From contig JAEDMJ010000018.1 in the NCBI GenBank assembly GCA_016303065.1, positions 1 through 37,102 of the forward strand: 37,102 nucleotides of DNA, in the 5' to 3' direction. This stretch comes from Clostridiales bacterium (GTDB lineage Bacteria; Bacillota; Clostridia; Oscillospirales; QAMX01). Below the pieces are notes generated by a model. The model saw nothing but the letters and a program-made list of their open reading frames with translations, had not been told where the DNA came from and ran no database searches. Positions 24,315 through 32,142 of the stretch are shown here, in pieces (position 1 is the first letter of the stretch; each line of letters starts with the position of its first letter). Both the position numbers and the translations under genes were made by a program.

Positions 24315-25793
24315 TCAGTCTGCCGCGTCCGCGGCGCCGGGATCGCCTTTTGCATATTTTTCATAGTTTTCGTATTTCGAATATTTGCCGTACTTTCCGT
24401 ACCGGCCGGACGAACCGTAATATCCGGTCTCGTCGAGTCCGGTCTGACCGAAGAAGGAGAATTCGCCGTAGACGTCGTTGAGAATGCATCCGGCAAACTT
24501 CTCTTTTTCGAAGGAAAGCTTCAGTACGGCGTCGTTGATATCGGCCGTGCGTACCCGGTCGGTGCGGACCACCAGAAGGGATTTGTCCGCCCGGCGGGCA
24601 AGCTCGGAAACGTCCGCGGAGAAGGACATGGGCGGGGTGTCGATTATTATGTAGTCGAACTTGTTTTTGAAAAGGTCGAGAACCCTGCCTACCGTCTCCG
24701 ATCCGATCCAGCTCGTATAGTCGGAGCGGCGGCGGGCGTTGAGCGCCATATAGAGGGATGTGTTTTTATATCTTCTGATCTTGTAGTTTTCCGGAGAAAT
24801 GCTTCCGGAGAGCAGCGCCGCAAAATCGGAGAAAGACGAAACGTGCACGCCCATTATTTTGTAGAGCGCCGGTTTCAAAAAGTCCATGTCCAGAAGGATG
24901 ACCCTGCTTCCGCGGCTTGCAAGCGCAAGGGCGATATTTGCCGCGGCGGTGGACTTGCCCTCGTTTTCGGAGACGCTTGTCAGAAGAAAGACCTGATCCC
25001 CGCCGTGTCGGCGAAGGTAGGAGATTCTGTTCGCGATCTTCTGGTAGCTTTCGGTGAAGCTGAAGCTGGCATAGGCGCTGTTCAAAAGCAGCGCGGATTT
25101 TTTCCTCTTGAGAACCTGGGGCAAAGAGAGCTTTTTTTGCTCATGGGGAACCGTTCCAAGGAGCTTTTCCCCGACTTTTTCCCTGAACGCCTTTTCATTT
25201 TTGACCGTGTCGCGGGCGACGGATATAACGGCAATGAGAGCGGCGGCGGCAAGGCCGGAGCCGGCGGCCGCCAAAAGCCGGTGCCGGGAGCCTGCGGAGT
25301 TGGACGGCCCCGTCGGGACGTTCGGCGAGCGCATCACGTCAACAACGGCGTCGGAAAAGATTGCGCCGGAAATCTCGGGGTAGACTTCGAGAACTGCGCA
25401 GAGCTCCCGGTACGCCTGCTCGGGGGACGGGGCTGTGACGCTCAAGGTCAGGATGTTTGTATTTGTGATGACCGATGCGGAGATGTCTCCGGCAAAGTAT
25501 TCTTCTCCGGCGTGGGCTGCGGCGCGGTCCCTGACGGTCTGCTGAGTGAATACCTCGGTGAATATCTCCGCCATCTCGGAAGATGCGGACAGATTCGTGT
25601 ATGCGAGATATGTTCCGCTTTTTGCCGTGACAATGAGGGTTGCCGAGCTTGTATATACGGGACTGTAAACGCTCCGGCCTGCAACGTACACGGCAATGAG
25701 CCCTGTCAGTGCGGCAAGAACAATGACCCAGATGTTTTTTACAAGGTCGCGGATGAGGCTGTGCCATTCGATTTGGAGGATGCTTTTGTTCAT
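24315..25793 (-). CDS. second Wzz-BY-kinase fusion with KYxKY-type tail
   Basis: 492 residues, the same architecture as the neighbouring kinase but clearly diverged. Membrane helices lie near 21-38 and 172-192. The kinase has Walker A SENEGKST (275-282), A' RVILLDMDFLKP and B YIIIDTPP. Walker A has Asn before the Glu where most have Gly (ENEGKS versus PGEGKT), as in some BY-kinases. Its tail has Tyr spaced by charged residues (RYGKYGKYSKYENYEKY) rather than Gly. ATG 25793 has GGAGGGG about 10 bases upstream, overlapping the stop of the Ig-like gene. The two kinases may form a mixed oligomer or serve different polymers. Confidence 0.9.
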   Translation of the reverse strand: MNKSILQIEWHSLIRDLVKNIWVIVLAALTGLIAVYVAGRSVYSPVYTSSATLIVTAKSGTYLAYTNLSASSEMAEIFTEVFTQQTVRDRAAAHAGEEYFAGDISASVITNTNILTLSVTAPSPEQAYRELCAVLEVYPEISGAIFSDAVVDVMRSPNVPTGPSNSAGSRHRLLAAAGSGLAAAALIAVISVARDTVKNEKAFREKVGEKLLGTVPHEQKKLSLPQVLKRKKSALLLNSAYASFSFTESYQKIANRISYLRRHGGDQVFLLTSVSENEGKSTAAANIALALASRGSRVILLDMDFLKPALYKIMGVHVSSFSDFAALLSGSISPENYKIRRYKNTSLYMALNARRRSDYTSWIGSETVGRVLDLFKNKFDYIIIDTPPMSFSADVSELARRADKSLLVVRTDRVRTADINDAVLKLSFEKEKFAGCILNDVYGEFSFFGQTGLDETGYYGSSGRYGKYGKYSKYENYEKYAKGDPGAADAAD

Positions 25794-25800
25794 CTTTTTT

Positions 25801-26616
25801 TCACCCCTCCACAATAACCGTCAGCACGGAGTGCTGACGTCTTCCGGCAGAGTCTGCGGCATAGAAGTGAACCTGATATGTGCCGGGGGTGTTCGCGTCG
25901 AGAGTGCTGTCGATGCGGACGGAATCGGTGAGGTCTTCGCCGTTGACGTCCGCGGCCGAAACAAGGAAGGCGCGCGGGTCAAAGCTCTCTCCGGCGCCGA
26001 GGTATACGAGGTACTCGCTGAGGCGTATTTCCGGCGCGGCGGAACTTATGTCCTCCACGTAGAGCGGGAGCTTCAGGTATATCACGTCGCCCTTGCTGTT
26101 TGCCGCCCGGGCGGATATCTGGAAAACGCCGGATATGTTCGCTTCGTAGTCTGCGGCGGTGATCACGATCTTTTCGCTTATATCGCCGTCGATCAGGTCG
26201 GAGGCATGGATTCTGCTGAGAATGCTGACTCTTTCGGAAAGCGTAAAGACCAGATCGTCGCTCATGGAAAAGACAGGCGGCTCATATCCGGCATAGCGGA
26301 TCTTCCTTCTTGCGACGGCGGTGTGATTGTCGTTGTCGCACACGGCGTAGGTCACGATGGAAACGCCGGGCTCGGTGAAATTTGAGACCGACTCGACTAT
26401 GATTTTTTGGGTGATGTCGCCGTCCTTTGCGTCATAGGCCGTGACGCCCTGCCGAAGCTCGTCCTCGCTTGCCTGAAGGCTGACCTCGAGAAGCTCGTTT
26501 TCGACAGTTATGACGGGCAGGGTTTTGTCGGATTTTCTGTCTTTTGCGTAGAAGACTGCAAAAGTGCAGACCGCTGCGCAAAAGATGACAGATACGGCGA
26601 TCCTCAGAAATTTCAT
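25801..26616 (-). CDS. exported protein with three Ig-like (DUF5011-type) repeats
   Basis: 271 residues: an N-terminal hydrophobic segment (about 4-23) that is either an uncleaved anchor or a signal peptide, then three beta-sandwich repeats of about 75-80 residues. The repeats share a ground plan: TAYDAKDGDITQKI, SDLIDGDISEKI and ADVNGEDLTDSV, each leading to a G-x-[YF] strand before the next (PGVSIVTYAV, SGVFQISARA, PGTYQVHFYA). Similar domains occur in bacterial surface proteins, where they are structural or bind carbohydrate. Here it is embedded between CpsB and the kinases, 7 bases before the next start, so it probably sits outside the membrane next to the Wzz domains. ATG 26616 has AGGAG seven bases upstream. 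Confidence 0.8.
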   Translation of the reverse strand: MKFLRIAVSVIFCAAVCTFAVFYAKDRKSDKTLPVITVENELLEVSLQASEDELRQGVTAYDAKDGDITQKIIVESVSNFTEPGVSIVTYAVCDNDNHTAVARRKIRYAGYEPPVFSMSDDLVFTLSERVSILSRIHASDLIDGDISEKIVITAADYEANISGVFQISARAANSKGDVIYLKLPLYVEDISSAAPEIRLSEYLVYLGAGESFDPRAFLVSAADVNGEDLTDSVRIDSTLDANTPGTYQVHFYAADSAGRRQHSVLTVIVEG

Positions 26617-26646
26617 CGCGATTCTCCTGTGTCAGGGGGGATTTTT

Positions 26647-27384
26647 TTATCCCCGGTATGGGAAGATCTCCTTGTCGGATATGACGCGGAGAGGGTTGCT
26701 TCGGAAAAGAAAGTCTGCGTACTCCAGGGAACAGAGCTCGCTTACCGCCTCGTGCGCGTCGCGAAGACAGGGCGTGCGGCGGTACGGACTGTGACCGTCG
26801 CTGGCGGCGAAGTCGGCAAGCCGCTTTTCGCAGAGCGCCCGGGCAGTCTGCATTGCGCCCCGCCCGAAGAGGCCGAAAAGGCTGTCCTTGTTTATCTGGA
26901 AGAGGGCGCCGAGCTTTTTGAGCTTTTCTGCGGCGTCTTCAAACTCCGAAATAAAGCCGCAGCGTTCGGGATGGGCTATTATCGGTACGATGCCCAGCCC
27001 CAAAAGTATCCCTGCAAGGCGGAAAGCCTGGGAAAAAGACTCTTCGGGGTGGAATTCGGCGAGCATATAGCGGGAGGAGTTTATGGTGATGAGCTTTCCG
27101 CGGCGGATAAGCTCGGTCGGGTCCGAGCCGAGATAAACCTCCTGTCCGGGATAAAGCGTGACCGGGACGGAGTTTTTGTCCAGTTCCTGCTGAAGCAGGG
27201 ATATGACCGTGTTCAGAGACGGCGCCCAGTAGTTTTTGTAGGAGCCGGGAATGTTGCAGTGGGGAGTGCAGACTATTCCCCGGGTGGAACCGGAGGCGGC
27301 GAGGGCCGCCATCTTTACGGCTTCGGAGAGACTTCCCGCTCCGTCGTCTATGCAGGGGATGATGTGGCAGTGCAGATCGAACAT
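26647..27384 (-). CDS. cpsB: CpsB/YwqE-type protein-tyrosine phosphatase (PHP domain)
   Basis: 245 residues, a metal-dependent PHP phosphatase that dephosphorylates BY-kinases. The start MFDLHCHIIPCIDDGA supplies metal ligands His5 and His7 and the conserved DDG. Later motifs include VCTPHCN, the glycine-poor core, IIAHPERC and ASDGHSP, all typical of CpsB/CapC/YwqE. ATG 27384 has GGAG about 12 bases upstream. It precedes two BY-kinase genes in the same operon, which gives it two obvious substrates. Confidence 0.93.
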   Translation of the reverse strand: MFDLHCHIIPCIDDGAGSLSEAVKMAALAASGSTRGIVCTPHCNIPGSYKNYWAPSLNTVISLLQQELDKNSVPVTLYPGQEVYLGSDPTELIRRGKLITINSSRYMLAEFHPEESFSQAFRLAGILLGLGIVPIIAHPERCGFISEFEDAAEKLKKLGALFQINKDSLFGLFGRGAMQTARALCEKRLADFAASDGHSPYRRTPCLRDAHEAVSELCSLEYADFLFRSNPLRVISDKEIFPYRG

Positions 27385-27421
27385 GGTTTTATGTTTCTCC
27401 GTTTTCTGGGAAGGAACGGTT

Positions 27422-27910
27422 TTACCGGGAATTCCGGACGGAATGGGATATTTTCCGCATAAGCGCCGGAAAATATGTCAGCAAAGTCATAAGCGCCGTT
27501 CCCAAAACAAATCCCAGAATATCTATCCACACGTCGGAAATGCAGGACGTGCGGTCGCTGAAGCTCTGGAGCGTCTCGTCGAAAAGCGCGGAAAGGGTTC
27601 CGGTCAGTAAAATCAGGGGATATGCCCGGGGAAGCTTTTTCAAAAGCCTGAAAAGCAGGGTGAACTCCGCCCCGAGAACGGCAAACTCGGTGATGTGAGC
27701 CGTTTTTCGGATGAAGTCGCTTGTGAACCAGGTCGAGGCGTTCGCCCTTTCTTCGGCGTTCGACACGACCTCGCCCCCGACGGTTTCGGTGATGACGCTG
27801 CTGATTGCGTTCGAGCGCTCCGCCCTGAGAAGCGAATTGCCGAATATGAAAGCGAAAGTAAGGGCGATAAATGCCGAAAGGATGATGAGTTTTTTTCTCA
27901 GATGCTTCAT
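27422..27910 (-). CDS. VanZ-like membrane protein
   Basis: 162 residues with hydrophobic segments near 8-25, 72-90, 95-112 and 130-150. The VanZ family pattern is visible: FIFGNSLL in the first helix, RKTAHITEFAVLGAEF, FDETLQSFSDRTSCISDVWIDILG. VanZ-like proteins are small membrane proteins often found in glycopeptide-resistance or polysaccharide loci, and their biochemical role is not settled. It starts 15 bases after the stop of the upstream dehydratase gene, without a strong ribosome binding site, so translation may depend on coupling. Confidence 0.88.
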   Translation of the reverse strand: MKHLRKKLIILSAFIALTFAFIFGNSLLRAERSNAISSVITETVGGEVVSNAEERANASTWFTSDFIRKTAHITEFAVLGAEFTLLFRLLKKLPRAYPLILLTGTLSALFDETLQSFSDRTSCISDVWIDILGFVLGTALMTLLTYFPALMRKISHSVRNSR

Positions 27911-27925
27911 TTTTTCATTGAGGCT

Positions 27926-29830
27926 TCAACCGGGGCAGCGGACGCTCTCCGCCGGGACGGACGGCTGGCCCTCGGGGTGAAAGGTCGGAACGATCTCGGC
28001 AAGCAGGCGGCGTATTTCGTCGTGGGAAGACTCCGGGTTGTCGACAAGTCTGCGAAGAGCTTCAAGCTGGGAAAGGAAGGTTTTGCTGTCGATCACAATG
28101 GGCTTGCCTATGAATATTTTGTCGTTGAGCGTTTTGGAAAGTCCCTCCTCGCTCATCAGAAGCTCCTCGTACATTTTTTCGCCCGGGCGAAGACCGATAT
28201 ACCGGATGTTTATGTCGCGCCCGAGTGTGAGTCCGGAAAGACTGATCATCTTCTTTGCCAGGTCGTATATCCTGACGGGAGCGCCCATGTCGAGCACAAA
28301 GATCTCGCCGCCGTTTGCCATGGCCCCTGCGGCGAGAACGAGCTGGCTCGCTTCGGGGATCGTCATGAAATAGCGGATCATTTCGGAATGGGTGACGGTC
28401 ACGTCGGCGCGGGCTTCGATCTGTTTTTTGAAAAGCGGGATAACCGAGCCGTTCGAGCCCAGCACGTTTCCGAAGCGGACGGAAGCAAAATTTGTTTCGG
28501 AAGTCTCGGAAAAATGCTGGATTATCATCTCGCAGATCCGCTTTGTGGCGCCCATGACGTTGGTGGGGTTGACGGCCTTGTCCGTGGAGATGAGGATGAA
28601 TTTCGGCACGCGGTTTTTGCTGGCTGCCGTTGCGGTGTTCAGAAGCCCGAAGACATTGTTCTTTACGGCTTCGTCGGGGCTCGCCTCCATAAGCGGAACG
28701 TGCTTGTGGGCTGCGGCGTGGATGACGATGTCCGGGCGTTCAAGGGAGAAAATACGGTTTATTTTCGAAAACTCCCGCACGGAAGCGATATAAACTTCGA
28801 GGTTCAGAGCATCGCCGTATTTTCCGATCAGCTCCTGCTGGATGGCATAGGCGTTGTTTTCGTAGATGTCGATGATGATGAGCCTGCGGGGGGAGTGGGC
28901 GGCGATCTGGCGGCACAGCTCGGAACCGATTGAACCGCCGCCGCCGGTTATGGCTATCGTTTTGCCGCAGATAAAGGACAGAAGGCTTTCGCTGGCAACT
29001 TCGATGGGTTCGCGGCCGAGGAGTTCCTCCGGGGTTATGCTGCGGACTTTGTCGGCGATGCTGTCGCTTCCGGCAATTTCGGAGAAAAAGGGCAGTATCT
29101 TGACGCTGCAGCCGGTCTTCGCACACTCGTTGAGAATGCGGGCCCGCTGGCGGTTGGTGGCGGAGGGGATTGCCACATAGATCACGGAGACGTTCTGCTG
29201 GCTGCAGACGGACTCGATATCGTCGACGCCGCCGAAAATGCGGACGCCGTACAGCCGGCGGTGCTGTTTTGCGCGGTCGTCGTCGATCAGCGCCACGGGG
29301 AGAAGCCCGAGGGCGGGATTGTGCTTTATTTCGGAAAGCATAAGCGAACCGGCCGTACCCGCTCCGACGATGAGGAGCCTTTTGGGCGCGGAGCCGGCGG
29401 ATTTCACAGAACTCGTGTTGACAAGCTCGTAATAGCACAGGCGGGAAAGAAGTATCACGACCGCGCAAACGGAGGCGGAAATTATCGAATAAAGGACCGG
29501 AAGGGCGTTTTGCAGAGTCAAAAGCTCAAAAAAGAGAAACGAAGCCAGACCGCAGATCACGGAAACGGCCAGAAGGCGCAGATATTCGTTTCCTGAGGCG
29601 TAGCGCCAGATCATGCGGTTTATGTGCAGGATCATAAAGAAGACGGTATATACCGCCGCCGGAACGGCTATCCAGAGGACGGCAACGTATATGCGGTCGG
29701 GAAACACTCCGGCAACGGCGGCAAGGCCGAGCGAGAAAGCGTATGAAAGTATTACAATAGCAAGATCAGTGAGGCACAAAACAAGACTTCTGTTGGCCTT
29801 CACTGCTTTTTGTGAGTCGTTCAAGTCCAT
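27926..29830 (-). CDS. membrane nucleotide-sugar dehydratase/epimerase (CapD/WbpM/FlaA1 class)
   Basis: About 634 residues: four N-terminal membrane helices (to about residue 125), a first Rossmann-like domain (IVGAGTAGSLML), then the SDR catalytic domain with ITGGGGSIGSE for NAD(P). IHAAAHKHVPLME and LISTDKAVNPTNVMGATKR are the WbpM/PglF-type active site, with Met in place of the usual SDR Tyr. Such enzymes make UDP-4-keto-6-deoxy-GlcNAc, the route to bacillosamine, QuiNAc and FucNAc. The start is uncertain: tandem ATGs at 29833 and 29830 lie next to AAAAGG, and TTG 29824 is better spaced. It is the first gene of the operon, suggesting a rare amino sugar in the polymer. Confidence 0.9.
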   Translation of the reverse strand: MDLNDSQKAVKANRSLVLCLTDLAIVILSYAFSLGLAAVAGVFPDRIYVAVLWIAVPAAVYTVFFMILHINRMIWRYASGNEYLRLLAVSVICGLASFLFFELLTLQNALPVLYSIISASVCAVVILLSRLCYYELVNTSSVKSAGSAPKRLLIVGAGTAGSLMLSEIKHNPALGLLPVALIDDDRAKQHRRLYGVRIFGGVDDIESVCSQQNVSVIYVAIPSATNRQRARILNECAKTGCSVKILPFFSEIAGSDSIADKVRSITPEELLGREPIEVASESLLSFICGKTIAITGGGGSIGSELCRQIAAHSPRRLIIIDIYENNAYAIQQELIGKYGDALNLEVYIASVREFSKINRIFSLERPDIVIHAAAHKHVPLMEASPDEAVKNNVFGLLNTATAASKNRVPKFILISTDKAVNPTNVMGATKRICEMIIQHFSETSETNFASVRFGNVLGSNGSVIPLFKKQIEARADVTVTHSEMIRYFMTIPEASQLVLAAGAMANGGEIFVLDMGAPVRIYDLAKKMISLSGLTLGRDINIRYIGLRPGEKMYEELLMSEEGLSKTLNDKIFIGKPIVIDSKTFLSQLEALRRLVDNPESSHDEIRRLLAEIVPTFHPEGQPSVPAESVRCPG

Positions 29831-29894
29831 CATCCTTTTATGTGAGCCTGTGCATATATATGTGCAATACACAGGAGTTTTGTGTGTCGGCAGT

Positions 29895-29934
29895 AAAAAA
29901 CGCCGCAAAGCAATTGGAAATTCTTTTCTTTGCG
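29895..29934 (-). terminator. candidate attenuator in the polysaccharide operon leader
   Basis: In the leader between the promoter (29957-29985) and the first gene, CGCAAAG (29928-29934 on the + map) pairs with CTTTGCG (29904-29910). An inner AATT/AATT pairing is also possible. GCG and a run of six Ts follow on the minus strand. This is the shape of an intrinsic terminator placed before the first start codon. Confidence 0.5.
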
Positions 29935-29956
29935 ACAGGCATACAACACCGCCTAC

Positions 29957-29985
29957 ATTATATAATCATTTGCCTCCGATGTCAA
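29957..29985 (-). promoter_or_regulatory. perfect-consensus SigA promoter of the polysaccharide operon
   Basis: On the minus strand, TTGACA (29980-29985), exactly 17 bases and TATAAT (29957-29962). I found no other comparable promoter inside the nine-gene run that follows. Confidence 0.85.
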
Positions 29986-30081
29986 TAAGAAGCGGGTTTT
30001 TTCGTTCCGGGATTTGAATTTTGTCACCCCGTACGCTCTTCGATATGTTAAAAATTTTTTCGGAAAAACGCGCGTCAGATA

Positions 30082-30110
30082 TTGCATTGCCGGGCAAAAT
30101 GTGGTAGCAT
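30082..30110 (+). promoter_or_regulatory. promoter of the glycine riboswitch transcript
   Basis: TTGCAT (30082-30087), a 17-base spacer and TAGCAT (30105-30110), just upstream of the riboswitch. Confidence 0.55.
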
Positions 30111-30129
30111 ATTGTCAGGAAAACCGAAT

Positions 30130-30300
30130 AGAACCGTATGAGATCCGCAGGAAACGGGAGAACCCGACCGAAGAAGTGAAACTTTCAGGTAAAAGAGACT
30201 GTGGATTGACGGAACTCTGGAGAAGCCCGTGCAGGGAACGGGTGCCGAAGGTGCAAGGCGAAAGTCTAATCTCTCAGGCAAAAGGACAGAGCGCAAAATT
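30130..30300 (+). promoter_or_regulatory. tandem glycine riboswitch (gcvT class)
   Basis: Two consecutive aptamers are recognisable. The first has GGGAGAACC, ACCGAAGAAG and CTTTCAGGTAAAAG (to about 30195). The second has GGAACTCTGGAGA, GTGCCGAAGGTGCAA and CTCTCAGGCAAAAGGACAGAG (about 30209-30292). These match the glycine riboswitch core (CCGAAGG...CTCAGGCAAAAGGACAGA). The expression platform is the terminator at 30332-30365. The downstream gene is an AGCS symporter, which fits glycine control. Transporter-linked examples in other Bacillota turn expression off when glycine is high, but the direction here is not proven. Confidence 0.93.
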
Positions 30301-30331
30301 GTGGATCAACAAGAATAAGCTTTTTTGTGCG

Positions 30332-30366
30332 GCGGCTGTGCCTTTTGGCGCAGCCGCTTTTGTTTA
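30332..30366 (+). terminator. expression-platform terminator of the glycine riboswitch
   Basis: 11-bp stem with one G-U pair (30332-30342 with 30347-30357, loop TTTT) followed by TTTTGTTTA, located between the second aptamer and the symporter start. Confidence 0.85.
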
Positions 30367-30413
30367 TTCGGGATTTTCCGTACACGCACGAAAACAGGAA
30401 AGGAAGAGAAAAG

Positions 30414-31895
30414 TTGAAAATTCTGAATTTCATCGCAAACGAGCTGAACACCTTTATCTGGGGCTGGTTCGGGATTGCAATCCTGCTGGGAACGGGCGTC
30501 ATCATGACCGTTCTGACGAAGTTTTTCCAGATAAGTCATTTTGGGCATTGGATTAAGCAGACCGTCGGAAGCCTGTTCAAAAAGAAAGCCCTTGCCCATG
30601 TCAGGGACAAGGCTTCCATCTCCCAGTTCCAGGCGCTCTGCACCGCGCTTGCCGCGACGGTCGGCACGGGAAATATTGCCGGTGTGGCCGGAGCGATCGC
30701 GGTCGGCGGACCGGGCGCAGTGTTCTGGATGTGGGTCTCGGCGTTTTTCGGAATGATGACGAATTTCTCGGAAAATGTTCTCGGCATTTACTACCGCCGC
30801 AAGGACAGCCGCGGCGAGTGGGCCGGCGGAGCGATGTACTATCTCCAGGACGGACTGGGAAGCAAAAAGGGCTTTAAGGTAATCGGCCGGGTGCTTGCCA
30901 TACTCTTTGCGGTTTTCGCCGTCGTTGCGTCTTTCGGCATCGGAAACCTTGCCCAGGCAAACACGATCGCCAGCAACCTCAATTCCCAGTTCGGAATTCC
31001 CACGTGGGTCGTGGGTCTTGTGCTTATGACCGTGGCGGCTCTTGTCGTTATCGGCGGAATAAAGCGCATTGCCTCCGTGACGGAAAAGCTTGTTCCTTTC
31101 ATGAGCGTTATTTACATCGCCGGCGCCGTTGTCATATTTTTCATGAATATCGGAATGGTCGGTGAGATTTTTGCCGCCATTTTCAAGTTCGCGTTCACTC
31201 CCGCGGCAATCGGCGGCGGAGCAGTCGGTATTGCCATCAAGATGGGCTTCAAGCGCGGCATCTTCTCCAACGAAGCGGGTCTTGGCTCTTCGGTCATGGT
31301 TCACTCGGCGTCCAATGTCAAGGAACCCGTCAGACAGGGTCTGTGGGGGATCTTTGAAGTGTTTTTCGACACAATGATAATCTGCACCCTGACGGCGGTC
31401 GTCGTGCTTTCTTCGGGCGTGATCGATCTTTCCACGGGCGGACTGGCGGCCGGATTTGAAAATCTGGACTCCAACACCCTTGTGGCGGAGGCGTTCACGA
31501 TGAGCTTCGGATCTTTCGGCGGATGGTTTGTGGCGATCGCCGTGCTGTTCTTTGCGTTTTCGACCACGCTCGGCTGGAGCTATTACGGAGCGCGGAGCTG
31601 GAGCTATCTCTTCGGAGAGAAATCCGCGATCGCCTACAAGATCGTCTTTGTGGGCATCATTTTCGTAAGCTGCATACTCAAGGACGTTGCGCTTCCCTGG
31701 AACATCTCTGACACCTTCAACGGGCTTATGATGATCCCGAACCTTATCGGCGTTCTGAGCCTGTCCGGGCTGGTGATGAAAATCACGAAGAACTACGTGG
31801 ACCGCAATATCAAACACAAAAACGTCGAACCGATGCTTTCCGTGTTCCCTGAGATTGAAAAAGCCCACGCCGCAGAACTTAAAAACAAAGACTGA
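30414..31895 (+). CDS. AGCS-family sodium:glycine/alanine symporter
   Basis: The 493-residue membrane protein has about eleven hydrophobic helices. The family signature TVGTGNIAGVAGAIAVGGPGA is clear near residues 78-98, followed by FWMWVSAFFGM. AGCS proteins import glycine or alanine with sodium. The start is taken as TTG 30414, giving MKILNFIANELN, with AGGAAAGGAAG upstream. The longer frame from 30327 would run through the terminator hairpin and is rejected. Glycine is the likely substrate because the gene sits behind a glycine riboswitch. A GC-rich hairpin follows the stop. Confidence 0.95.
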   Translation: MKILNFIANELNTFIWGWFGIAILLGTGVIMTVLTKFFQISHFGHWIKQTVGSLFKKKALAHVRDKASISQFQALCTALAATVGTGNIAGVAGAIAVGGPGAVFWMWVSAFFGMMTNFSENVLGIYYRRKDSRGEWAGGAMYYLQDGLGSKKGFKVIGRVLAILFAVFAVVASFGIGNLAQANTIASNLNSQFGIPTWVVGLVLMTVAALVVIGGIKRIASVTEKLVPFMSVIYIAGAVVIFFMNIGMVGEIFAAIFKFAFTPAAIGGGAVGIAIKMGFKRGIFSNEAGLGSSVMVHSASNVKEPVRQGLWGIFEVFFDTMIICTLTAVVVLSSGVIDLSTGGLAAGFENLDSNTLVAEAFTMSFGSFGGWFVAIAVLFFAFSTTLGWSYYGARSWSYLFGEKSAIAYKIVFVGIIFVSCILKDVALPWNISDTFNGLMMIPNLIGVLSLSGLVMKITKNYVDRNIKHKNVEPMLSVFPEIEKAHAAELKNKD

Positions 31896-31907
31896 AACCG
31901 CTTTTTT

Positions 31908-31950
31908 CGTCCCCCTTTCCGTTCTTTTTCGGAAGGGGGACGTATATTTC
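31908..31950 (+). terminator. terminator of the symporter gene
   Basis: About 13-bp stem with one bulge (31908-31921 with 31930-31942), then TATATTTC. The U-tract is weak but the stem is strong. Confidence 0.65.
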
Positions 31951-31961
31951 TGCGGGAAAAA

Positions 31962-31990
31962 TTGACATTGCCCCGCGGGAGATATATAAT
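31962..31990 (+). promoter_or_regulatory. perfect-consensus SigA promoter of the TIM-barrel gene
   Basis: TTGACA (31962-31967), exactly 17 bases and TATAAT (31985-31990). It leaves a leader of about 145 bases in which I see no recognised element. Confidence 0.85.
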
Positions 31991-32142
31991 AAAATACCGG
32001 TGGGAATATCAGCCTTCCGGCAGCGGGGCTCTCAGCTTGAACGTGCGGACGGTATTTTTGAGCGGAAACGCCCCCTGCAAATTCCCTCGGGAAGCATTTA
32101 CGTGCAAAAATTTGATTTTTGAGAAAGAATGGGAAAAGAAAA

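Noticed and set aside
26635..26656. GGGGAT/ATCCCC hairpin between cpsB and the Ig-like gene as a terminator
   Set aside because: The A-run is in the loop and no T-run follows on the minus strand. The next gene begins within 20 bases with a good ribosome binding site, so the operon probably continues.
27695..28933. A 412-codon + strand frame
   Set aside because: It is antisense across the VanZ-like and dehydratase genes and bridges their boundary, which a real gene is unlikely to do.
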